A stretch of DNA of 12,245 nucleotides from CAYLZN01 sp964387935 (GCA_964387935.1 CAYLZN010000160.1:1-12245), one strand, 5' to 3'; positions 1-6,749 are shown, counted from the stretch's first letter. Notes: generated from the sequence alone by a model not told the origin. Numbers and translations: made by a program.

Positions 1-32
1 AGGGACCGGCGCTCGCCGGCGGGTCGTCGTGA
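1..32 (+). other. Possible 3' tail of an upstream gene (GTGA overlap)
   Basis: In the frame ending at the TGA at 30-32, the first bases read through without a stop (GPALAGGSS then stop). The TGA overlaps the GTG start of the chorismate mutase gene at 29 in a GTGA arrangement, which is typical of translationally coupled genes in GC-rich genomes. Only about ten codons are visible, so no product can be named and the tail may be chance. Confidence 0.25.
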
Positions 33-349
33 CGATCGAGGACCTGCGCCGCGAGATCGACGCGCTCGATGAACGACTCGTCGTGCTGCTGAACGCGCGC
101 GCGGCCTGTGCCCTGAGGCTCGGTCGTTTGAAGGAGACCCTGCACCTCGAGGTGTATCAACCCGAGCGCGAACGGCAGGTGCTGGGGCACGTGCAGGACG
201 TCAACCGCGGGCCGCTCGACGACGAGNNNNNNNNNNCGATTGTGAGGTTGTTCGAGCGCATCATCGACGAGGCCCGCCGGCTGGAGCGCGAGGCAAAGGG
301 CGACGCTGACGAGGCCCGGCTCACGGGGCGGGTCGACACGGAACGCTGA
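29..349 (+). CDS. Chorismate mutase, AroQ class (interrupted by an N gap)
   Basis: Predicted to convert chorismate to prephenate in the cytoplasm, the branch point towards tyrosine and phenylalanine. The 106-codon reading frame has the all-helical AroQ pattern. Compared with my memory of the E. coli chorismate mutase domain, Arg7, Arg24, Lys35, Arg47 and Glu48 align with active-site residues Arg11, Arg28, Lys39, Arg51 and Glu52. The C-terminal helix (LFERIIDEARRLE) is present, with Ala and Glu where E. coli has Ser84 and Gln88. The start is GTG at 29. Ten N at 227-236 hide residues 67-70; the frame is the same on both sides. It is followed after 14 bases by DAHP synthase and then tyrA, so it is a free-standing mutase inside an aromatic operon rather than a fusion. 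The acidic residue at the Gln88 position resembles yeast-type enzymes; whether it changes pH behaviour is inference. The true length is probably 103 residues (see findings). Confidence 0.9.
   Translation: MTIEDLRREIDALDERLVVLLNARAACALRLGRLKETLHLEVYQPERERQVLGHVQDVNRGPLDDEXXXXIVRLFERIIDEARRLEREAKGDADEARLTGRVDTER
227..236. other. Assembly gap, 10 N
   Basis: Ten undetermined bases lie inside the chorismate mutase gene, just before its last helix. A run of exactly ten N is commonly a placeholder rather than a measured length. The reading frame is unchanged across it. Confidence 0.97.
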
Positions 350-352
350 CAG

Positions 353-357
353 AGGAG
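353..357 (+). promoter_or_regulatory. Shine-Dalgarno site of aroF
   Basis: AGGAG lies six bases before the ATG at 364, between the chorismate mutase stop (347-349) and aroF. It fixes the aroF start and contrasts with several other genes here that have no such site. Confidence 0.8.
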
Positions 358-363
358 TCCGCC

Positions 364-1413
364 ATGGTGGTCGTGATGGAAGAACGCGCGACGGAAGGGC
401 AGATCCAGCGCGTGGTGGCGCAGTTGGTGGAGATGGGATTCGACGTTCACCGGTCGACCGGTGCCACCCGCACCGTGATCGGGGCGGTGGGTGTGGGGGG
501 CAACCGCGATCCGCGGCTGCTCGAAGTGCTCGAGGGGGTACACGAAGTCGTGCGCATCTCAGAACCGTACAAGCTGGCGAGCCGGACGTTCCGGCCCGAC
601 GACACGATCATCACCGTGGGCGATCTGCGCCTGGGCGGCGATGAGGTCATCGTGATGGCCGGACCCTGTTCCGCCGAGAGCGAGGCGCAGGTCCAGACCA
701 CGGCCGCGGCGTGCAAGCGCGCGGGCGCCAAGGTGCTCCGCGGCGGCGCCTTCAAGCCGCGCAGTTCGCCCTACAGCTTTCAGGGCCTCGGCGAGGAAGG
801 GCTCGAGCTGCTCCGTCAGGCGGCCAACGACCACGACATGAAGCTCGTCTCCGAGGTCATGGACCTCAGCCAGATCGAGTTGATGGACCGCTATGTGGAC
901 ATCTACCAGGTCGGGGCGCGCAACATGCAGAACTTCACGCTGCTGCGGGAACTGGGCCACGTCCGCCGGCCTGTGCTGCTGAAGCGAGGGATCTCGGCGA
1001 CCATCGAGGAGTGGCTGCTGTCGGCCGAGTACGTGCTCGCGGGCGGCAACATGGACGTCATCCTCTGCGAGCGGGGGATTCGCACGTTCGAGAGCTACAC
1101 ACGCAACACGCTCGACATCTCAGCCATTCCGGTGGTCAAGAAACTCAGTCACTTGCCCGTGTTCGTGGACCCCAGTCACGCGACAGGGCGGCGGGACAAG
1201 GTGTCGCCCATGGCGCGCGCGGCGGTCGCCGCGGGCGCGGACGGCCTGATCATCGAGGTGCACTGCGATCCGGACCGCGCGCTCAGCGATGGCGCGCAGT
1301 CGATGTTCCCGTCCCAGTTCGACCGGCTGATGGCCGAGCTGCGCATCATCGCCCCGGCCATCGGCCGCAGTATCTGCCTCGAGGCGGTCGCGCGACGGGG
1401 CTGGGGCGTCTAG
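364..1413 (+). CDS. aroF: 3-deoxy-7-phosphoheptulonate (DAHP) synthase, type I-beta with N-terminal ferredoxin-like regulatory domain
   Basis: Condenses phosphoenolpyruvate and erythrose 4-phosphate to DAHP, the first shikimate step. The protein has 349 residues. Residues 1 to about 75 form the ferredoxin-like regulatory domain known from Thermotoga maritima DAHP synthase, including the family pattern around RTVIG and the linker EPYKLASR. Residues 85-335 form the TIM barrel: AGPCS (99-103), KVLRGGAFKPR (123-133), QVGARNMQN (182-190), LLKRG (205-209), DPSHATGRRD (269-278) and IIEVH (296-300). The expected metal ligands are Cys102, His272, Glu298 and Asp309 (in ALSDG). The ATG at 364 is chosen because of AGGAG six bases upstream and because the N-terminus aligns with family members from the first residue. 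In T. maritima this extra domain mediates inhibition by tyrosine, so feedback by the product of the neighbouring tyrA branch is likely here, by inference. tyrA starts three bases after the stop. Confidence 0.96.
   Translation: MVVVMEERATEGQIQRVVAQLVEMGFDVHRSTGATRTVIGAVGVGGNRDPRLLEVLEGVHEVVRISEPYKLASRTFRPDDTIITVGDLRLGGDEVIVMAGPCSAESEAQVQTTAAACKRAGAKVLRGGAFKPRSSPYSFQGLGEEGLELLRQAANDHDMKLVSEVMDLSQIELMDRYVDIYQVGARNMQNFTLLRELGHVRRPVLLKRGISATIEEWLLSAEYVLAGGNMDVILCERGIRTFESYTRNTLDISAIPVVKKLSHLPVFVDPSHATGRRDKVSPMARAAVAAGADGLIIEVHCDPDRALSDGAQSMFPSQFDRLMAELRIIAPAIGRSICLEAVARRGWGV
448..463. repeat. Perfect 16-bp palindrome inside aroF
   Basis: The sequence CACCGGTCGACCGGTG equals its own reverse complement. 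It codes for residues HRSTG and the start of the next codon in the regulatory domain of aroF, about 85 bases after the start codon. It could bind a dimeric regulator but may be chance in GC-rich coding DNA. Confidence 0.4.
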
Positions 1414-1416
1414 GCC

Positions 1417-2340
1417 GTGACGAGGACCCTGCCGGTCCTGCCCGCGGGCGGGGACGCGGCCCCGCCACCGTTCCCCCGGCTCTGCGTGGTCGGGCTCGGC
1501 CTTGTCGGGGGATCGCTTGCGATGGCGGCGCGCCGGGCGTGGCCCTCGGGCCTCGTGGTCGGCGTCGATCGGGGCACCGTCCTCGAGGACGCGCAGCGCG
1601 CCCACGCCATTGACGTCGGGGCCGACTACCTCGGCATGGTGTCTGACGTGGACCTGGTCGTGCTGGCGGCGCCGGTCCTCGAGAACCGTCGGCTCCTCTC
1701 CGAGGCCGGTCTCCTGGCGCGTCCCGGAACGGTCATCACGGACGTCGGATCGACCAAGCAGGTGATGATGGAGGTCGCCGACGGGTTGCCGGCCGAGGTG
1801 GTGTACGTCGGCGGACACCCGCTCGCGGGCGCCGCTCACGCGGGCCTGGCGCACGCGTCGCCGGACCTGTTTCGGGACCGGCCCTGGATCTTCACCCTTC
1901 CGGCGGCGCCGTCCCCGCGTCAGCGCGAGGCCCTCGCCCGCCTCGAGGCGTTTGCGTCGGGGCTCGGGGCGATGCCCAGCGTGATGGACGCGGCCCATCA
2001 CGATCGCCTGGCCGCGTGGATCAGCCACCTGCCGCAACTGGTCGCGAGCGCGCTGATGAAGGTCATCGGCGAGGGTGCCGGAGCGGATGCCCTGGCCCTC
2101 GCGGGACGAGGGCTCCGTGACACGACGCGGCTCGCGTCGAGCCCGGCTCACGTCTGGGCGGATATCTGCCGGTCCAATCCCGAGGCCATCGGTGAGGCGC
2201 TCGATACCCTGATCGGCGAGTTGTGGCGCTTGCGCAGCCACCTCGACGATCCCGCCGTCATCCACGAGGTGTTCGACGCGGCGTCGGCGTGGCGTGCACA
2301 ACTCGTCGCGCGAGCCCCCGAGTCGCAGACCACCCGCTGA
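1417..2340 (+). CDS. tyrA: Prephenate dehydrogenase, TyrA family, no ACT domain
   Basis: Oxidatively decarboxylates prephenate to 4-hydroxyphenylpyruvate in tyrosine synthesis. The protein has 307 residues. A Rossmann nucleotide-binding motif GLGLVGGS lies at 26-33, and Asp51 ends the second strand (VVGVDRG), which favours NAD over NADP. Family active-site positions are present: Ser112 in TDVGSTK, His134 in GGHPLAGA, His204 in WISHLPQ, and Arg234 and Arg238 in GLRDTTRLA, whose last arginine holds the substrate carboxylate in this family. The C-terminal helical dimerisation domain runs from about 190 to 300, and no ACT domain follows. The GTG at 1417 lies three bases after the aroF stop with no clear Shine-Dalgarno site, suggesting coupled translation. 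About 20 residues precede the first strand, so a slightly later start is possible but no better one is visible. Arogenate as substrate cannot be excluded. Confidence 0.94.
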   Translation: MTRTLPVLPAGGDAAPPPFPRLCVVGLGLVGGSLAMAARRAWPSGLVVGVDRGTVLEDAQRAHAIDVGADYLGMVSDVDLVVLAAPVLENRRLLSEAGLLARPGTVITDVGSTKQVMMEVADGLPAEVVYVGGHPLAGAAHAGLAHASPDLFRDRPWIFTLPAAPSPRQREALARLEAFASGLGAMPSVMDAAHHDRLAAWISHLPQLVASALMKVIGEGAGADALALAGRGLRDTTRLASSPAHVWADICRSNPEAIGEALDTLIGELWRLRSHLDDPAVIHEVFDAASAWRAQLVARAPESQTTR

Positions 2341-2349
2341 CACCCGGCG

Positions 2350-2355
2350 TATAAT
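2350..2355 (+). promoter_or_regulatory. Perfect -10 box TATAAT before acetoacetyl-CoA synthetase; predicted leaderless mRNA
   Basis: TATAAT occupies 2350-2355 in the 24-base gap after tyrA. Nine bases separate it from the ATG at 2365, so transcription should start at or within about two bases of the start codon. No Shine-Dalgarno site lies between. The -35 region is weak (CAGACC at 2326-2331 with an 18-base spacer, 3 of 6 matches). Confidence 0.65.
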
Positions 2356-2364
2356 CCGCGCACG

Positions 2365-4314
2365 ATGGCCGAGACCCCGCTCTGGGTCCCGTCGCGGGAC
2401 CGTATCGAGCACGCCCGGATCACGGCCTTTCGTCGCGAGGCCGAGGCCCGTTGCGGGCACCGGCTCCCGGACTACGCGAGCCTCCACCGCTACTCGGTCG
2501 AACACCTCGAGTCGTTCTGGCCCTTGCTATGGGGTTTCTGTGGCGTGCTGGGGGACCAGGGGACCAGGGTCGTGGTCGATGCCGACACCATGCCCGGAGC
2601 ACGGTTCTTCCCGGACGCACGCGTGAACTTCGCGCAGAACGTGCTTCGACACCCTGACGACCGCCCGGCCATCCTGTTCTGGGGCGAGTCCCGTGTCCGA
2701 CGTTCGCTGACGCGCGCGGAGTTGACAACGGCGGTGGCCCATTGCGCGCAGGGGCTTCGGGCGGCGGGCGTCGGTCCGGGCGATCGGGTGGCAGCCTACC
2801 TGCCGAACCTGCCGGAGACCGTTATCGCGGCACTGGCCAGCGCGAGCCTCGGGGCCATCTGGTCCTCCTGTTCACCGGATTTCGGCGTGCAGGGCGTCCT
2901 GGACCGCTTCGGGCAGATCCGCCCGAAGGTCCTGTTCAGCGCCGATGGCTACCACTACGGCGGCTGCGAGCACGACACGCTGACACGACTCGCCGCCGTG
3001 GTCGCGGGCCTGCCCTCGGTCGAGCGCACCGTGGTGGTGCCCTATGTCAGCGACGATCCGGACCTGCGTGCCCTCCCTGGGGCACTCCTGTGGGACGACT
3101 TCTGCAGCGCCGATTCCGGAGCGCCGCACTTCGAACCGCTGCCGTTCAACCACCCGCTCTACATCCTCTACTCATCCGGCACCACCGGCGTGCCCAAATG
3201 CATCGTCCACGGGGCCGGCGGCACGCTCCTCCAGCACCTGAAAGAACACCAGCTCCATTGCGACATCCGTCGAGGAGATCGCGTGTTCTACTACACGACC
3301 TGCAGCTGGATGATGTGGAACTGGCTCGTGACCGCCCTGGCCTCCGAAGCGACGATCCTCCTCTACGACGGGTCACCGTTCTACCCTGACGGGCGGGTGT
3401 TGTTCGACATGGCCGACGCCACGGGCATGACCCTGTTCGGCACCTCGGCGAAGTTCCTCGCCTCGGTGGAGAAGGCGGGGCTGACCCCGGACCAGACGCA
3501 CCGGCTCCACGCGATGCGGACGATCACGTCGACGGGTTCACCTCTGAGCCCGGCGAGCTTCGAGTTCGTGTATCGCCACGTCAAAGCCGACGTGCACCTC
3601 TGCTCGATGTCCGGGGGCACGGACATCATCAGCTGCTTTGTCGGGGGCGACCCCGCCGGGCCCGTGTGGCGCGGGGAGATCCAGGCGCCGGTCCTCGGGA
3701 TGGGCGTGGACATCCTCGATGAGCGCGGACAGCCGGTTCGAGGCGAACCTGGCGAGCTGGTGTGCCGACGCCCGTTCCCGTCCATGCCGCTGGAGTTCTG
3801 GGACGACGCGTCGGGCGAGAAGTACCGAAGCGCGTACTTCACCAAGTACCCTGGCCTCTGGTGTCATGGCGACTGGGTCGCGTTCACCGAGCATGGCGGC
3901 ATCGTGATCTACGGCCGCTCGGACGCGGTGCTCAATCCCGGAGGCGTCCGCATCGGCACCTCCGAGATCTACCGGGTGGTCGAGGGCCTCGACGAGGTCC
4001 TGGAGGCCCTCGTGGTCGGTCAACGCTGGGAAGACGACGAGCGCGTGGTGTTGTTCGTGCGGCTGCAGGAGGGCGCCACGTTGGATGAGGCGCTCGTCGT
4101 GCGCATCAAGGACGAGATTCGCAGGCACGCCACTCCGCGTCACGTGCCCGCACGGATCGTCCAGGTCCGCGACATCCCGCGCACGAAAAGCGGCAAGATC
4201 GTCGAGCTGGCCGTGCGGGACGTGATCCACGGCCGGACCGTGAAAAACCGGGAGTCGCTGGCCAACCCGGAGGCGCTGGAGGAGTTCCGGGACCGCCCGG
4301 AACTGGACCACTGA
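2365..4314 (+). CDS. Acetoacetyl-CoA synthetase (acetoacetate-CoA ligase)
   Basis: An ATP-dependent ligase of the ANL superfamily, forming acetoacetyl-CoA from acetoacetate, CoA and ATP. It links ketone bodies or polyhydroxybutyrate breakdown to acetyl-CoA. The 649 residues match the usual length of about 650. An acetyl-CoA-synthetase-like N-terminal segment (about 38-95, with YASLHRYSVEHLESFW and MPGARFFPDARVNFAQN) precedes the AMP-binding core: ILYSSGTTGVPK (267-278), TTCSWMMWNW (311-320), SMSGGTD (414-420), YFTKYPGLWCHGDW (491-504) and YGRSDAVLNPGGVRIG (516-531). The C-terminal lid carries RTKSGKIVE with catalytic Lys611. The TSTGSPLSP motif, the length and the C-terminal tail fit acetoacetate-specific members better than acetate or propionate enzymes. 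The ATG at 2365 follows a TATAAT box directly. The gene probably heads a transcript with the next two genes; the reason for that grouping is not evident. Confidence 0.93.
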   Translation: MAETPLWVPSRDRIEHARITAFRREAEARCGHRLPDYASLHRYSVEHLESFWPLLWGFCGVLGDQGTRVVVDADTMPGARFFPDARVNFAQNVLRHPDDRPAILFWGESRVRRSLTRAELTTAVAHCAQGLRAAGVGPGDRVAAYLPNLPETVIAALASASLGAIWSSCSPDFGVQGVLDRFGQIRPKVLFSADGYHYGGCEHDTLTRLAAVVAGLPSVERTVVVPYVSDDPDLRALPGALLWDDFCSADSGAPHFEPLPFNHPLYILYSSGTTGVPKCIVHGAGGTLLQHLKEHQLHCDIRRGDRVFYYTTCSWMMWNWLVTALASEATILLYDGSPFYPDGRVLFDMADATGMTLFGTSAKFLASVEKAGLTPDQTHRLHAMRTITSTGSPLSPASFEFVYRHVKADVHLCSMSGGTDIISCFVGGDPAGPVWRGEIQAPVLGMGVDILDERGQPVRGEPGELVCRRPFPSMPLEFWDDASGEKYRSAYFTKYPGLWCHGDWVAFTEHGGIVIYGRSDAVLNPGGVRIGTSEIYRVVEGLDEVLEALVVGQRWEDDERVVLFVRLQEGATLDEALVVRIKDEIRRHATPRHVPARIVQVRDIPRTKSGKIVELAVRDVIHGRTVKNRESLANPEALEEFRDRPELDH

Positions 4315-4794
4315 GTGGGCGTGGACTCCCCCGCGCCGGGCGAGCGCGTGCTGGTGCCGCCGTCGGTGCGTGATGCCATCCTGACGCATGCCCAGCGTGA
4401 GCGGCCCCGCGAGTGTTGCGGCCTGCTCGTCGGGACGGGCACCGTGGTGCACCTTGCGCACCCGGCCCGGAACGAACTCGAGAGCCCGGTGCGGTTTCGC
4501 ATCGACCCCCGGGACCACGTTCAGGCAGTCCGGGCGGCGCGGGCCCTCGGACTCGACGTCATCGGCGCCTACCATTCCCATCCCGCGGCGCCAGCGGTGC
4601 CGTCGAGCACGGACCTTGCGGAAGCCCTGCCGCATTTCCTCTACGTGATCGCGTCGCTGGCGGCCGGTGAGGCCGGGCGGCCGCTGCGTGCGTGGTGGCT
4701 CCAGGGGCGGAACTTTGTCGAAGTGCCGCTCGTTACTCCAGCTGGGGAGGCCGACGGCACGCGATGCGAAGCACACCCTCGACACTCGTCCTGA
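4315..4794 (+). CDS. JAMM/MPN-domain zinc metalloprotease (prokaryotic JAB family)
   Basis: Predicted cytoplasmic zinc isopeptidase-like enzyme of 159 residues. The JAMM motif is complete: the upstream glutamate Glu33 in PRECCGLLVG, then His87-Ser-His89-Pro, then seven residues to Ser97 and Asp100. This supplies both zinc histidines, the zinc aspartate and the catalytic glutamate. Relatives include Mec+-like proteases that trim sulfur-carrier proteins and enzymes acting on ubiquitin-like tags. No ThiS, MoaD or ubiquitin-like partner is in the window, so the substrate is unknown. Translation starts at GTG 4315, directly after the TGA of the acetoacetyl-CoA synthetase gene (TGAGTG), with no Shine-Dalgarno site, pointing to reinitiation. 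A second GTG at 4321 is an alternative. The last 31 bases overlap the next gene, and the tail after about residue 140 carries no recognisable motif. Confidence 0.88.
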   Translation: MGVDSPAPGERVLVPPSVRDAILTHAQRERPRECCGLLVGTGTVVHLAHPARNELESPVRFRIDPRDHVQAVRAARALGLDVIGAYHSHPAAPAVPSSTDLAEALPHFLYVIASLAAGEAGRPLRAWWLQGRNFVEVPLVTPAGEADGTRCEAHPRHSS

Positions 4795-6212
4795 TTCTGG
4801 CGGGCACGATGCTCCTGGTTGGAGGCGTCGAACGGCTCGCCGCCCAGTCCGGGACATCGGTCCCCCAGGCAGCGCCGGCCGCCCCTTCGGCAGCGACCGC
4901 CGACCGCAGCCCCGCGATGGAGCCGCGGGCCCACGACGAGGAGCGGCGATTGCAGCGGCTGAAGGGGCGGGTCGAAGAACGCTGGCGGATTGTACGAGTC
5001 CGCGAAGGTCTCGTGCTGGTGCCGCGCCGTTCGAGCGAGAAGCTGCGGGGGATCGAACTTACGCGCAATGAGGTGCTCGTCGATGGCCTGCCGGTGACCG
5101 GGGCCGAGCTTCGTGAGCGCCTTGGCGGCGACGGCGAGACGATCCTCAGCCTGAGCTACCTCGACGAAGCGACTCGCCTGGCACTGTTCGAGCCGGCTGC
5201 GCGAACGGCGGCCCCTGTCGCGATGTCGCCGTCTCTCTCCGGACCCGCCTCATCACCGCAGTCGGACCCGGCCTTCCATGAACGCCGTCGCGGGGCGAGG
5301 GTGCGAATCGGGTCGAATGTCGCCGTGAGCGAGCACGAGCGGATCGACGGCGCGGTCGTGGCCATCCTCGGCTCGGTGCAGGTCGATGGCGAGGTCCGCG
5401 AGGAAGTCGTGGCGGTCGGTGGCAGCGTCCGTCTCGGGCCGAAGGCCCAGGTCCGGGGCGACGTCGTATCCGTCGGTGGACGCATCGAGATCGATCCCCA
5501 GGCGCGCGTTCAGGGTGTCATCAACGAGGTCGCCATCGCGTGGCCGCAAGGCTGGGACCATGTGTCGGTCTCGCCTGGAATCCAGGCACCGGTCTGGCCC
5601 GGTCGCGACTGGTGGGCTGGCATGTCGTATCTGGCCACCTCGGTGCGGCTGGGCCTCATCGGCTTGCTCGGGGTGATCGCGGTGCTCCTCGGCGGCCGCA
5701 CCTACGAGCGCGTGCGTCGCGAGGTGGAGCGCACGCCATGGCAGGCGCTGCTGGTCGGCGTCGGGACCCAACTCCTGCTGCTGCCCCTCGTGCTGCTGGT
5801 CTGCGTCACGCTGCTGGTCTCTGTCATCGGCATCCCGTTGCTGGCGCTCGTGCCCATCGCCCTGGTGGTCCTCGTGGCGCTGTGGCTTCTGGGGTTCGCG
5901 GCCGTCGGCGAGCGTATCGGCCAGCGGCTGGCGTCGGGTCTCGGTGCCGGCGACGTCCCGCCGGTCGTGGGGTTCCTGATCGGGTTCGTCGTGGTGACGG
6001 GACTCGCGTGGCTGACCCGGGTCGCCTGGTGGGGAGCGTGGCTCGGCGGCGGGACGGTCTTCGTGCTCGGCGCCGTGGGAGCGGTCATCGAGGGTCTCGC
6101 CTGGGCGGCTGGACTGGGAGGCGTGGTGCTCGCCTGGTTGCGTCGGGACCGCACCGTGCTGGTGACGCCTCCGCCGCTGGCTGCTACCGTGGACGGGCCG
6201 GCGACGTTGTAG
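4764..6212 (+). CDS. Membrane protein with an uncharacterised N-terminal domain, bactofilin-like repeats and C-terminal membrane segments
   Basis: I cannot name the function. The 482-residue protein begins with a signal sequence (hydrophobic core LVLILAGTMLLVGGV, ending near LAAQS at 29). A Pro/Ala-rich stretch follows to about 55. Residues 57-145 form a charged alpha/beta domain that includes ERWRIVRVREGLVLVPR and VDGLPVTGAELRERLG. A second linker leads to a short-repeat region (about 183-257) with three tandem units of 17, 19 and 19 residues at 197-213, 214-232 and 233-251, each like xVVxVGGxVxI. This is the beta-helix pattern of bactofilin and polymer-forming proteins. From about 288 to 460 there are long hydrophobic stretches, roughly five to six membrane spans. 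The ATG at 4764 is chosen because it exposes the signal sequence; an upstream GTG at 4692 would bury it. The start overlaps the JAMM gene by 31 bases. A GGGGAGG at 4744-4750 is rather far from the start. Confidence 0.8.
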   Translation: MRSTPSTLVLILAGTMLLVGGVERLAAQSGTSVPQAAPAAPSAATADRSPAMEPRAHDEERRLQRLKGRVEERWRIVRVREGLVLVPRRSSEKLRGIELTRNEVLVDGLPVTGAELRERLGGDGETILSLSYLDEATRLALFEPAARTAAPVAMSPSLSGPASSPQSDPAFHERRRGARVRIGSNVAVSEHERIDGAVVAILGSVQVDGEVREEVVAVGGSVRLGPKAQVRGDVVSVGGRIEIDPQARVQGVINEVAIAWPQGWDHVSVSPGIQAPVWPGRDWWAGMSYLATSVRLGLIGLLGVIAVLLGGRTYERVRREVERTPWQALLVGVGTQLLLLPLVLLVCVTLLVSVIGIPLLALVPIALVVLVALWLLGFAAVGERIGQRLASGLGAGDVPPVVGFLIGFVVVTGLAWLTRVAWWGAWLGGGTVFVLGAVGAVIEGLAWAAGLGGVVLAWLRRDRTVLVTPPPLAATVDGPATL

Positions 6213-6248
6213 CCAGCCGGCCCGGTCTGGGCGTCGCGTCGAGCAGCC

Positions 6249-6713
6249 TCAGGGCTCGGCGCCCATGCCGAAGTCGCGGGCGCCGGGTCGGACCTGAACG
6301 CTGGAGTTGGTGGCCAGGACCGTCTTCTGGTTCCGCGTGAGCCGCAACTGGATGCGATAACGTCCCGCGGTCGTGTAGGTGTGCTGGGCGGCGAAGCGCT
6401 TCTTGATCGTGCTCTTGCCGGCTTCGTACGGTTCACAGTCGGACTGCGCTTCCGACTTCGTCCCGTCGCCCCAGTCCCACTCGACGCCCGCACAGTAGAG
6501 CAGGACCTCGTCGTCGGGTTGCGGTTCACCCTTGATTTCTCCGACCGCGGACACGAGGGCCGGCGAGAAGGAGATAGGCGGGTTCACCCGCAGGGTGAGC
6601 CCGACCTTCGCCCGCTTGGCCCGGCCTTCATCCTGCCGGACCGCGCTCCCCGTGACCAATGCTCCGCTCAGGCCCACAACGATCGCTGCAGACACCGCTC
6701 CCCATGCGCGCAT
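6249..6713 (-). CDS. Small exported protein with one PKD-like domain
   Basis: Predicted secreted or periplasmic protein of 154 residues; the specific function is unknown. The N-terminus (MRAWGAVSAAIVVGLSGALVTGSA) is a signal peptide. The rest resembles a single PKD (Ig-like) domain: VEWDWGDGT at 77-85 and HTYTTAGRYRIQLRL at 111-125, the two hallmarks of the fold. PKD domains usually mediate binding to surface polysaccharide or protein partners and are not catalytic. Between the hallmarks lies an insert of about 25 residues, longer than usual. Cys74 and Cys93 could form a disulfide tying it down. The start ATG at 6713 is preferred because GGGAGG lies nine bases before it and the signal peptide then begins cleanly. 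The frame extends to a GTG at 6764, and an ATG at 6722 abuts the GGGAGG. It converges on the membrane protein gene and diverges from pepA. Confidence 0.75.
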   Translation of the reverse strand: MRAWGAVSAAIVVGLSGALVTGSAVRQDEGRAKRAKVGLTLRVNPPISFSPALVSAVGEIKGEPQPDDEVLLYCAGVEWDWGDGTKSEAQSDCEPYEAGKSTIKKRFAAQHTYTTAGRYRIQLRLTRNQKTVLATNSSVQVRPGARDFGMGAEP

Positions 6714-6722
6714 TCCTGCCAT

Positions 6723-6728
6723 CCTCCC
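6723..6728 (-). promoter_or_regulatory. Shine-Dalgarno site deciding the PKD-protein start
   Basis: On the minus strand GGGAGG ends nine bases before the ATG at 6713 and directly abuts the ATG at 6722. The spacing favours 6713 as the true start. Confidence 0.65.
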
Positions 6729-6749
6729 AGCGCTTCCCGCCGACTCAGT

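Noticed and set aside
6..19. Near-palindrome CCGGCG-CT-CGCCGG before the first start codon
   Set aside because: Short GC-only repeats like this are expected often in DNA of this composition.
1120..2505. A 461-codon open frame on the minus strand opposite aroF and tyrA
   Set aside because: It is Arg/His/Asp-rich without motifs and is fully explained as a shadow of the two aromatic genes.
2550..2568. Short 9-base tandem repeat (GGGGACCAG-like, twice) in the CoA ligase gene
   Set aside because: It lies in frame in coding sequence and gives the ordinary residues GDQGTR. Two imperfect copies are not enough to suggest function.
4692..4763. Upstream GTG extension of the membrane protein gene
   Set aside because: It would add 24 residues before an obvious signal peptide and enlarge the overlap with the JAMM gene. 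The ATG at 4764 fits better.
3538..4857. A 439-codon minus-strand frame across the CoA ligase and JAMM genes
   Set aside because: It has no recognisable domain and is antisense to well-supported genes on three sides, so it is a composition artefact.
6213..6248. Possible terminator hairpin between convergent genes (CCAG...CTGG)
   Set aside because: The stem has only four clean pairs with mismatches inside and no T-run follows on either strand.
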